This document shows, in pieces, positions 1 to 6,193 of a stretch of DNA of 9,508 bases; within the stretch, counting starts at the first letter, position 1; each line of letters begins with the position of its first letter. Below the pieces are notes generated by a model that did no database searches, was not told where the DNA came from, and saw only the letters and a list, made by a program, of their open reading frames with translations. Position numbers and translations under genes: made by a program. This stretch comes from JAWUWD01 sp034112085. Its GTDB lineage: Bacteria > Bacteroidota > Bacteroidia > Cytophagales > Cyclobacteriaceae. The stretch is from assembly GCA_034112085.1 (NCBI GenBank), contig JAWUWD010000072.1:1-9508 (forward strand), written 5' to 3'.

Positions 1-285
1 GCTCCATTAAGATGTATTGTTGAGAATTCTGGCTTGGAGAGCTCTGTTATCGTTCAAAAGGTAAGAGATGGGAAAGATGACTATGGATATGACGCCAAGG
101 ATGGAAAATATGTCAAAATGATAGAATCCGGAATTATTGACCCTACGAAAGTAGCCCGTATGGCCTTACAAAATGCGGCTTCTATTGCGGCAATGCTCTT
201 AACTACGGAGTGTGTTGTAACAGACCTACCAGAAAAAGAGAAGGCAGGTGGCTATCCAGACATGGGTGGAATGGGTGATTACTAA
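1..285 (+). CDS. groL: Chaperonin GroEL, C-terminal end (5' truncated by window edge)
   Basis: The frame is open from base 1 and gives the last 94 residues of a 60-kDa chaperonin subunit. GroEL forms the double-ring cytosolic ATP-dependent folding chamber together with GroES. The diagnostic stretch is the equatorial-domain end: APLRCIVENSG, then VIVQKV, YGYDAKDGKYVKMIESGIIDP and KVARMALQNAASIAAMLLTTE. These match the conserved GroEL C-terminus, in which the DP-K-V-R-AL-NAAS-A-LLTTE helix region is nearly invariant. The tail is short and reads GGYPDMGGMGDY, a reduced form of the usual GGM-rich disordered tail that projects into the ring cavity. The true start lies upstream of the window, so an apparent TTG at position 34 is not a start. 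The gene ends at a TAA and is followed 22 bases later by an intrinsic terminator, so it closes its transcription unit (normally groES-groEL). Identification is secure. Confidence 0.97.
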   Translation, partial: APLRCIVENSGLESSVIVQKVRDGKDDYGYDAKDGKYVKMIESGIIDPTKVARMALQNAASIAAMLLTTECVVTDLPEKEKAGGYPDMGGMGDY

Positions 286-306
286 AAACTCAAATTGATC
301 CTAATT

Positions 307-335
307 GAAAGCCCCACGATTGCGGGGTTTTTTTT
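307..335 (+). terminator. Rho-independent terminator of groL
   Basis: A stem of AAAG-CCCC (308-315) pairs with GGGG-TTTT (324-331, with one G-T wobble) around an 8-base loop. It is followed directly by an uninterrupted T tract (328-335, partly used in the stem). It lies just after the groL stop. Read on the opposite strand the wobble becomes a mismatch and no T tract follows, so it serves groL rather than the convergent sigma-factor gene. Confidence 0.92.
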
Positions 336-399
336 CTGCCTTACGATAACATTAAGTAGTCAAGTTATAAGTCCTCTTGTCTTCTAGAAGTTTATATGA

Positions 400-975
400 T
401 CAAGCGGCTGCTGACGAGTATGAGCAATAAAATGTAACAGCTTTTTCTTTGGCACGTAACAATCGCATTTTCACTGCACTTGCGGACAGGTTATATATGC
501 ACTGCAGGTCATAGATTGATTTATCCAATTGGTATTTCATCAATAAAAGTTGTTGATCTTCTTCAGAAATAGCCATGAGAGCCTTTCCTGCTTTGTTTTC
601 CTTATGATTTTTTTCTCTGGCTATTTCTAACTCTGATGCTGAGTGATCTTCAATATCAAAATGCTCATGAACGGACTCGAAATATTTGCCTTTGGCTTTT
701 CTAAGCTTGTCAGTACAATAGTTGAAGGTTATAGCATACAACCAAGTAGAAAATTTCGACTCTGCTTTAAAAGAACCAATCTTTTCCATCACACGGATCA
801 TTACATCTTGGGCAAGGTCATTGGCATCATCCGTATTTTTAGTAAATGAGAGACACTTACTAAATACAAGCATGTGATAACGAATATACAGTTCTCCCAT
901 AGCATTTTGATTACCTAGTTGAAGTTGTACTACGAGTTGTTCGTCTGAAATTAGTTTTTGGCTGAGAGTGCTCAT
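400..975 (-). CDS. ECF-type RNA polymerase sigma-70 factor
   Basis: This 191-residue protein has the two-domain layout of extracytoplasmic-function sigma factors, which redirect RNA polymerase to a specific promoter set. Sigma region 2 spans roughly residues 23-95. It contains DDANDLAQDVMIRVMEKIGSF (45-69), the region 2.2 core-binding helix in which A-DL-QDV is typical, and then KFSTWLYAITFNYCTDKLRK (74-93), the region 2.3/2.4 -10 recognition helix. Sigma region 4 spans about 128-182, with ISEEDQQLLLMKYQLDKSIYDL and a helix-turn-helix ending in SASAVKMRLLRAKEKA. The linker (95-127) is unusually rich in His, Glu and Lys. The tail ends in a Cys/Ser/Ala stretch. No anti-sigma gene adjoins it: groL is convergent downstream, and the next gene upstream on the same strand is 200 bp away. 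Regulation is therefore probably transcriptional or by a distant partner. The ATG at 975 lacks a clear Shine-Dalgarno, as is usual in Bacteroidota. No convincing intrinsic terminator follows on this strand. The regulon cannot be read from the sequence. Confidence 0.93.
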   Translation of the reverse strand: MSTLSQKLISDEQLVVQLQLGNQNAMGELYIRYHMLVFSKCLSFTKNTDDANDLAQDVMIRVMEKIGSFKAESKFSTWLYAITFNYCTDKLRKAKGKYFESVHEHFDIEDHSASELEIAREKNHKENKAGKALMAISEEDQQLLLMKYQLDKSIYDLQCIYNLSASAVKMRLLRAKEKAVTFYCSYSSAAA

Positions 976-1036
976 CTTAAAAATATTTAGTTTAATTGAT
1001 GAAGCAAATTTCAGTCGGATATCAACTAATTATAAG

Positions 1037-1064
1037 AGCTAAAAAGCTGATTTTTAAAAATCAG
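1037..1064. promoter_or_regulatory. Two abutting palindromes upstream of the sigma-factor gene
   Basis: AGCT-AAAA-AGCT (1037-1048) runs into a perfect 18-bp palindrome, CTGATTTTTAAAAATCAG (1047-1064). They lie 62-89 bases upstream of the sigma-factor start codon. They could be an operator for a dimeric regulator. They could also be a weak AT-rich hairpin with a following CTTTTT that ends transcription from the upstream 183-aa gene. No clear Bacteroidota promoter (TTTG / TAnnTTTG) could be assigned nearby. The palindromes are seen directly; their role is inference. Confidence 0.4.
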
Positions 1065-1136
1065 TGAAAGTATCAGAAGGTGTATGAAAGTGACTACCAA
1101 GTAGGTAAATCTCGTAGAATCGAGTTTGTATAATTC

Positions 1137-1187
1137 CGCAAAAGGATAGAACTTGAGATTCCGATTGGAAGAAGTTTATCCTTTGCG
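1137..1187 (-). other. Nested stem-loop spanning the 3' end of the 183-aa gene
   Basis: Bases 1137-1154 pair with 1172-1187 in 16 base pairs with two single-base bulges (1143 and 1149). An inner TTCC/GGAA hairpin with a GATT loop (1159-1170) sits within the apical loop. The stop codon of the 183-aa gene (1176-1178) is inside the outer stem. In the minus-strand transcript no long U run follows, so this is not a textbook terminator. A 3'-end stabiliser, a processing site or a weak terminator of the kinase/regulator operon are all possible. Confidence 0.55.
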
Positions 1188-1727
1188 AAAAACATCCAAA
1201 AACTGATTAAAAAGATGGCGATCTTTTCCCAATAATTGAAAAACCTCATAAGGAATACGGTGTTTCTCAGCTTGCTGAAATATGTGAAAGAAATGATTTG
1301 ACTTCTCCCTATTCTTACCTATGATTCTATGCCATTTCTCAAATTGATGATCATCCGGAAGTATTATTAGAGGCAAAAGGTTTGATGTAGCTTTTATCTT
1401 ATCAAGATCTTTAATGTCGTCTGTTACAACCATGATGTCTTGATCTTGATTTATTTTATCAGACAATTCAGATTCCGTAATCACTTCCAGTTCATCTATC
1501 TGGTGTTTGCTCTTACGCAAAGTCTCTCGAATCTCTTCGACCAAGCCTTCAATGGGCTCATTTGAATGATGTGTAAAGTCAACCAGAGCAAGCGGGAAGT
1601 CTGTTCTCAGGGTCAATTCACATATCCATGTGGTATGACTAAGCAAGCCAGAAGGCTGTAAAATGGGGTAAATTATTCTGTTCATGCACTGATCCTGACA
1701 TATTTTGCTTTTGGACGCAAATTTCAT
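1176..1727 (-). CDS. Uncharacterised 183-aa protein, possibly UspA-like fold
   Basis: I do not recognise this protein. It is soluble, with no signal peptide or membrane segment. The layout weakly suggests an alpha/beta nucleotide-binding fold of the universal stress protein kind. There is a first strand, NRIIYPI (16-22), a helix, and a second strand, PLALVDF (45-51). A long charged helix (57-75) follows, then IDELEVI (77-83), DIMVVTDD (97-104) and LPLIILPDD (118-126). The ATP-binding G-x2-G-x9-G signature of canonical UspA is absent, and the C-terminal 55 residues (QFEKWHRIIGKN to RKG) look helical and are not part of that fold. The ATG at 1727 is preceded by AGGTGA at good spacing, which favours it over Met15. 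It follows the response regulator by 51 bp on the same strand, so it is probably co-transcribed with the two-component genes and could be an accessory or output protein. That the gene is real is likely. The fold assignment is a guess. Confidence 0.7.
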   Translation of the reverse strand: MKFASKSKICQDQCMNRIIYPILQPSGLLSHTTWICELTLRTDFPLALVDFTHHSNEPIEGLVEEIRETLRKSKHQIDELEVITESELSDKINQDQDIMVVTDDIKDLDKIKATSNLLPLIILPDDHQFEKWHRIIGKNREKSNHFFHIFQQAEKHRIPYEVFQLLGKDRHLFNQFLDVFRKG

Positions 1728-1733
1728 GTAAGG

Positions 1734-1739
1734 TCACCT
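1734..1739 (-). promoter_or_regulatory. Shine-Dalgarno-like AGGTGA of the 183-aa gene
   Basis: On the minus strand AGGTGA lies six bases before the ATG at 1727. It is the clearest ribosome-binding sequence in the window, as the other genes show none. It supports the chosen start. Bacteroidota often do not depend on such sites, so it could be coincidental. Confidence 0.45.
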
Positions 1740-1778
1740 AAATCAATCGTTTATTTTATAATACAAATTACGACAAAC

Positions 1779-2423
1779 TTAAGAATCTATCAAATTGTTT
1801 TGTAACGCATACTTGACCAGTCCAACGGTGTTTTTCACTCCAAGTTTATCCAGTAAATTCCTGCGGTGACTGTCCACAGTTCTCACACTAATAAAAAGTT
1901 TTTCTGCTATTTCAGTGTTAGAATATTCATCTGCTATCAGCTTAAGAACTTCTATTTCCCGTGTGGTAAGACCCTCACCAGTTTTGCTCTCTTTCCCTTT
2001 GTCTTTCTTTGAAAAGTGGCGTAATAACAATGTTGAAACCTCCTGACTGAAATAGCCATCTCCTTTCGCAACGGTTTTAATGGCCGTAATCATTTCATCT
2101 TTCCCTGCACTTTTAATCAGATATCCAGTAGCGCCAGCCTCCAACATCTTCAGAACATAATTTTTCTCATCATGCATCGAGAACGCCAGAATTTTCACCG
2201 AAGAATAATTATCTATGATTTGGCTGGTCAGATCAATGCCATTACTCTTTCCCAAGTCAATATCCATCAGGATGAGGTCTGGAATTTCTAACTTCAAAAG
2301 TTCCATCAATTCACTTTCGTTACTCGCCTCTCCCAGCACCAGAATATCCTTTTCTTCAGACATTAAAAGACTGATGCCCTGACGAAATATCTTATGGTCA
2401 TCAGCAATTATCAACTTAATCAT
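1779..2423 (-). CDS. NarL/FixJ-family response regulator (REC-LuxR HTH)
   Basis: This 214-residue protein is a two-component response regulator of the usual length. The receiver domain (about 1-120) has the acidic pocket D8-D9 in LIIADDH, the phospho-acceptor D54 in LILMDID, the switch Ser82 in LAFSMHD, and K104 in GYLIKSAGK. The LuxR-type DNA-binding domain (about 150-212) carries LTTREIEVLKLIADEYSNTEIA, then the recognition helix region ISVRTVDSHRRNLLDKLGVKN, all canonical. Phosphorylation of D54 should promote dimerisation and promoter binding. Its ATG overlaps the stop of the histidine kinase gene in an ATGA, indicating translational coupling and making that kinase the cognate partner. 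The 183-aa gene follows 51 bp downstream. Target promoters cannot be identified from the window. Confidence 0.95.
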   Translation of the reverse strand: MIKLIIADDHKIFRQGISLLMSEEKDILVLGEASNESELMELLKLEIPDLILMDIDLGKSNGIDLTSQIIDNYSSVKILAFSMHDEKNYVLKMLEAGATGYLIKSAGKDEMITAIKTVAKGDGYFSQEVSTLLLRHFSKKDKGKESKTGEGLTTREIEVLKLIADEYSNTEIAEKLFISVRTVDSHRRNLLDKLGVKNTVGLVKYALQNNLIDS

Positions 2424-3754
2424 AACGGTACTTCGATTTTTATTATTGTCCCAATATTAGGAGTAGAGTCGATAAGTAGTTTTCCTTTCATCATTTTCAC
2501 TCTCGCTTTCACATTCAGCAAGCCTATTCCTTCTTTATCTTTTGTGTTCGCTTCTATGCCTATTCCATTATCCTTCACAATCATTTCAATTTGATTCGCT
2601 GTTCCTATCATTTGAACAGCGAGTGTACTCGCCCTTGCATGCTTAATAACGTTATGGGTAAGTTCTTGAGCAATTCGGTAGAGGTTGAGGTCAAAATCTT
2701 CATGCAATTGAGCAACATTTCCTTTCATTGTGAAATTAATTTCAAGATGAGAGTTTTCTTCCAACTTATCACATAGCGTTTCTATACCTGCAGCAAGGCC
2801 AAAATCGATAAGGGACTTGGGAACCAAACGATGAGACAGATTTCTTAGTCCTTTGTGAACCTCTGCCAATACCTCTAGATTTTCAACGTATCCGGGCAAA
2901 ATTGTTTTGTCTAATTTATTAGCTATTCTTTCAAAATACAATTTGGAGCCTGAAATCATTGGCCCCAAAGCGTCATGAATCTCTCTGGCAAGTGATTGTC
3001 GCGACTCTTCCTGCGCTCTTATTAGAGATTCCAACTGCATTATTTCTGCCAGGCGAAGATCCGTCACGTCCATGCTCACTCCAATAATTTTTTCCGGGAC
3101 GCCTTCCTCATCCGTAATCATTTTAACTCTAGACTGAAAGATACGTTCCTGTCCATCATTTCTCACAATTCGTCTTTCCCACTGCTTGTACTTCAAACCT
3201 TGCTTGAATTCCATGAGGATTGTCTCTTCTGACTCTCGATCGTCAGAGTGTACCCACTCCAGAAAACTTCCAAAGTCAGATTCATTTTCCATAGATTTTA
3301 ATCCCAAGAGCTTTCTGATACCTTTCGAGCCTTTATTTTTGAATGTATTCAGGTTCAGCTCGAAAGACCCTGTGCGAGCCAAATCCTCTGCTTCATCTAG
3401 TAAGTATTTAGTGTGTTCTAACTCTTGAGATAAGCCAAAATCATCTAAAAAGAGCAAATGAGTGTTGGTTGATTTATCAAAATGAATTCGGATAGAAACT
3501 TTTTTATGATCGGATCCTAATCGAACGACCGTCTGTTTCCCATCCATTTCTGAAGGTTTATTTGGTTTCAGGTCAAGTCGAGAGATCAAATCATTTATCT
3601 GAATCTCTTTCTCAAGATCATCACCTAATAATTGCTTTGCCTTCTCATTGTAGTTTAGGATTAGACCTTTTGAATCAAGCAGCAGCAAACCTTCCTGCGA
3701 GCTAGCAAAGAGAATATCGGATAGTGTTTCTGACAAAACTCCAGTGTTTTTCAT
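2420..3754 (-). CDS. Soluble PAS-domain sensor histidine kinase (HisKA_3 type)
   Basis: From the ATG at 3754 the product has 444 residues. A GTG at 3820 would add 22 residues with no recognisable content, so the ATG is preferred, although neither has a ribosome-binding site. Two sensory domains come first. A PAS-like domain covers about residues 5-105 (SQEGLLLLDSKGLILNYNEKA). A second PAS with PAC motif covers about 115-235 (ARTGSFELN to IIGVSMDVTDL). The dimerisation/phosphorylation helix of the NarX/DegS-like HisKA_3 class holds His260 in LAREIHDALGP. The ATPase domain shows the N box QELTHNVIKHARAS (363-376), DNGIGIE (395-401) and GIGLLNVKARV. No transmembrane helix or signal peptide is visible, so it senses a cytosolic cue, possibly redox state, a small molecule or a partner protein. 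No haem- or flavin-binding motif was evident. It is translationally coupled to the response regulator by an ATGA overlap. Confidence 0.94.
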   Translation of the reverse strand: MKNTGVLSETLSDILFASSQEGLLLLDSKGLILNYNEKAKQLLGDDLEKEIQINDLISRLDLKPNKPSEMDGKQTVVRLGSDHKKVSIRIHFDKSTNTHLLFLDDFGLSQELEHTKYLLDEAEDLARTGSFELNLNTFKNKGSKGIRKLLGLKSMENESDFGSFLEWVHSDDRESEETILMEFKQGLKYKQWERRIVRNDGQERIFQSRVKMITDEEGVPEKIIGVSMDVTDLRLAEIMQLESLIRAQEESRQSLAREIHDALGPMISGSKLYFERIANKLDKTILPGYVENLEVLAEVHKGLRNLSHRLVPKSLIDFGLAAGIETLCDKLEENSHLEINFTMKGNVAQLHEDFDLNLYRIAQELTHNVIKHARASTLAVQMIGTANQIEMIVKDNGIGIEANTKDKEGIGLLNVKARVKMMKGKLLIDSTPNIGTIIKIEVPL

Positions 3755-3942
3755 TTTGATGAGTATCTGACTCTTTTGTGGTAAGCTAACAAAAACCAAA
3801 GGATGAATGACTAGTCTCACGATTTAATTGAAGCCATGTTTTGCTCGTCATCATACTGCAAGCTACAGGTAAACAAAAGTGTTATATAAGGATCCAACAT
3901 CCAACTCAGGTCCAGAGTGCCTATTTTAAGGCAATCAGTTAC

Positions 3943-4004
3943 TTCCACATTTTAAATGAACCAAAGGGTGAAAATTACTGATTTTCCACAATTTAAATGA
4001 ACCA
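3943..4004. repeat. Direct repeat pair, TCCACAWTTTAAATGAACCA
   Basis: The motif TCCACATTTTAAATGAACCA (3944-3963) recurs at 3985-4004 with one change (A for T). The two copies start 41 bp apart. Both also follow a nearby TTACT (3939-3943 and 3975-3979). Two further, more divergent copies form the inverted repeat at 4088-4139. Confidence 0.8.
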
Positions 4005-4087
4005 GAGCAAATAGGGATTTTAGTTCGAATTTGTGCATTTTTAATTCATATATAAAGACTTCTTAATATTGTTATTAGATTCGCTAA

Positions 4088-4139
4088 TCCACATTTTAAA
4101 AAGACCACGACATATGTCCCGGTCATTATAAAATGTGGA
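4088..4139. repeat. 52-bp inverted repeat built from two head-to-head copies of the same motif
   Basis: The sequence is symmetric about 4113/4114. Twenty-two of 26 base pairs match, with mismatches only at 4099/4128, 4102/4125, 4107/4120 and 4108/4119. The centre is a perfect GACATATGTC and the outer arms are TCCACATTTTA and TAAAATGTGGA. The left arm, TCCACATTTTAAAAAGACCA, matches the direct repeats at 17 of 20 positions. It could be mobile-element ends, a cruciform or hairpin, or an operator. Confidence 0.8.
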
Positions 4140-4358
4140 ATTGTGGCAACTACGAAGTATTATTTATAAAGTGACTAGAATTTGGCCCAATCCCCTTGTG
4201 AGCTGCCATAATCATTAACTACTTCAAGATCAATTCTTAACGTTCAGACCTCCCTAAAACTATTAATCCCACGCATTCAATCCAAAGCTAAGTAACATAA
4301 GGCGATGCCATTATATTAAATATCTTCAACGATTGTGTTTTCATATTTATTATGATAA

Positions 4359-6185
4359 CTATGTACAATTGACATCATCAATCTGCAATTCCTCATCATC
4401 CAACAATACAGATATGAGCCTTTCTGCCGCTTTGGAGATGGCTTCTTCCTGCGCACTTTCAATGATTTGCTGACGATCTGATTCCATTTCAGCCCGGATG
4501 TCCTCCTTGAATTTCGCCATTTCCCCGTCCTTTAGCTTCGTTGCCACATTCGCATGATAGCTGTTTATTCCTCCCAATTCTTGTAGGAAGCACCAGTAAT
4601 CGAGACGTTCCTGACAAGACACTACCCAAACATTCGGGACCGCGGCCCGATGTAAGCCCTGGTTTTCATCGATCACCCATATGTAAGGAATTTTACCGTA
4701 CAGGCCTGCTTGATCTGTATCCAAATAGTCATTGAGGGGAATCAAATGTTCGGTATAAAAAGCAGAAGGGATTATCATTAATTCCTTAGCTTTCTCAGGA
4801 TAAATGGCCTTATAGTCGGCATATGTGAATGCTACATCAATCATCACTTCTGTCTTATCAGAAGTACCCGCCTTTAAGGTAAATGCCGGCCAGCTTTCTT
4901 CTGACTGAATGTTCTCCGACAAGTCAAACCTTCCGCCCCACTCACTGATTTTACCCGGGTCATAGAGGATCCTTGGAAAGTATCTACTGGCATTTTCTGC
5001 CTGTGCAATCAATAAGAGCTTGGATTCGTCCTCTGTTCGGTCTTTTGGAACAGATAAGTGACAAACACCTGGAGATGTTGATTTGAGGCAGTTGGCCAAT
5101 CCATCATAAACCAAAGAAGGACTATCCATACTGCTCTGAAAAGTATAAACATTACGATGTGCTATAGCGAGAGCAGCTATTTCTTGCTTGAACTGATGCG
5201 AGGCATCTTCCCAGGATATCTGATGATCAGGCGTAGAGATACTCTCATGGTTCAGTACTACCACATTGATTGGCTGGTTAGAAGCCATAAAATGAGAAAA
5301 TGCAGTTAAATGCTCGAACAAATAATGCTGGTGTACGAATAGTATAATGGGTTGAAAAAGGTTTAATTCTTCCGGCAATAAACGATACCAGGTAAAATGT
5401 TCAAAATATTCGTCATGGATGTCCTCCTTATAATTGCCCTCAATTTCCAATGCTGCCACTCTTGATGCTTTCATCAATGTGATGAAAGACTGCACCTCAT
5501 TGGAAAATAGCTCTTGGGTATAATCAAAGGCATCAGGCCCTGCATCAACAACCGATGCTTTTTTGAAAAGTGATTCTCTCTTAATGGATTGCAATCCTTT
5601 TTCAAGCACAACGATTCCTTCATTCTTACTAAAATGGTTCAATCCTTCTTGTAGGTCTGATATAACCGCAGTTAATCGGGTTAATCGAGTGACTGAAAGG
5701 GTTTCCTTAGAACCCTTGGGTATTATATCCACCATTTTATCAAAGGCAATCAGCTCATCAGCAAAATCATAAGTTCCTTTAAGTTCCTCTACCTTAGCAG
5801 GTTTGTCATCGATTTGTAACAGTTGATTTAACCCCCCAATAAGGTTAGATAATTGAGTCTTAAATGATTTTCTGTTTTCATTATGATGTTCGGCAAGTAG
5901 GTGGTTCAGTAAATGAAAAGGAGCCTTTTCATCATTTTCAAAGGTGGTGGTTTTTTCATCTTTATCACCTAAAATAAATGGGTACCTAGGTGTGCTATCT
6001 TCCAGCAAACCCAGAAGTGCAGAAGATAGAGGTTTTTCCTGATCAACAGGTTTCTCACCAGTACGGTAAAAACGTCTTAACTTTTTCCAGAAGGATAGTG
6101 TTTCTGTTTCAGGAGCGGGATCACTTCTATTCCAAAGGATTGTAGAATCGGTCTGCGTTATATTATTGGTTGGTTCCACTTTCAT
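4359..6185 (-). CDS. KorAB-associated 608-aa protein with degenerate PFOR-like regions
   Basis: This is an intact gene starting 8 bp after korB and surely co-transcribed. It has no signal peptide, membrane helix or CxxC cluster; cysteines are isolated (366, 375, 524, 532, 607). The N-terminal half (1-215) is polar, mostly helical and unrecognised. Residues 277-382, from QPIILFVHQHYL through PINVVVLNHES and EIAALAIAHRNVYTFQSSMDSPSLVYDGL, read like the TPP-domain half of pyruvate:ferredoxin oxidoreductase (compare the NifJ pattern G-VYVA-V-MGA...A). The GDG metal/TPP signature and cluster cysteines are missing. Residues 400-545 (RYFPRILYDPG, GRFDLSEN, IPYIWVIDENQGLHR, CQERLDYWCFLQELGGIN) resemble, from memory, an extra region of long PFOR-like proteins. 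The last 60 residues are charged and probably coiled-coil. The likely role is a non-catalytic structural, regulatory or electron-transfer-docking subunit of the KorAB complex. The family resemblance is recalled, not computed. Confidence 0.8.
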   Translation of the reverse strand: MKVEPTNNITQTDSTILWNRSDPAPETETLSFWKKLRRFYRTGEKPVDQEKPLSSALLGLLEDSTPRYPFILGDKDEKTTTFENDEKAPFHLLNHLLAEHHNENRKSFKTQLSNLIGGLNQLLQIDDKPAKVEELKGTYDFADELIAFDKMVDIIPKGSKETLSVTRLTRLTAVISDLQEGLNHFSKNEGIVVLEKGLQSIKRESLFKKASVVDAGPDAFDYTQELFSNEVQSFITLMKASRVAALEIEGNYKEDIHDEYFEHFTWYRLLPEELNLFQPIILFVHQHYLFEHLTAFSHFMASNQPINVVVLNHESISTPDHQISWEDASHQFKQEIAALAIAHRNVYTFQSSMDSPSLVYDGLANCLKSTSPGVCHLSVPKDRTEDESKLLLIAQAENASRYFPRILYDPGKISEWGGRFDLSENIQSEESWPAFTLKAGTSDKTEVMIDVAFTYADYKAIYPEKAKELMIIPSAFYTEHLIPLNDYLDTDQAGLYGKIPYIWVIDENQGLHRAAVPNVWVVSCQERLDYWCFLQELGGINSYHANVATKLKDGEMAKFKEDIRAEMESDRQQIIESAQEEAISKAAERLISVLLDDEELQIDDVNCT

Positions 6186-6193
6186 ATTGTTTA

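Larger units (their letters stand above)
3821..4358. other. Gene-free AT-rich spacer with a repeat cluster
   Basis: No credible coding frame is present on either strand between the histidine kinase and the 608-aa gene. The left part contains a small hairpin, TGCCT-ATTTTA-AGGCA (3918-3933). The centre (3943-4139) carries four copies of a 20-bp motif. The right part (4140-4358) is featureless. It must hold the promoter of the kinase operon and the transcription end of the korAB operon, but I could not assign either with confidence. Confidence 0.7.

Noticed and set aside
381..390. The palindrome CTTCTAGAAG as a terminator for the sigma-factor gene
   Set aside because: The stem has no loop and no T tract follows in the minus direction; a 10-bp palindrome can arise by chance.
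3186..3428. An 80-codon open frame on the + strand inside the histidine kinase gene
   Set aside because: Antisense shadow of a conserved PAS-coding region.
3755..3820. N-terminal extension of the histidine kinase from a GTG at 3820
   Set aside because: The 22 extra residues show no domain or signal-peptide content and the ATG at 3754 begins right before the first PAS domain; the longer form cannot be fully excluded.
3943..4139. A possible CRISPR array
   Set aside because: Only two near-identical direct copies exist, with a single 21-bp gap, and the other two copies are divergent and inverted; no cas genes are present.
3821..4358. A complete insertion sequence in the spacer
   Set aside because: No transposase reading frame or fragment is visible; only end-like repeats are present.
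4359..6185. The 608-aa gene as a pseudogene remnant of a larger PFOR
   Set aside because: The frame is uninterrupted, starts 8 bp after korB in operon style and has coherent N- and C-terminal regions, so loss of catalytic motifs looks like specialisation rather than decay.
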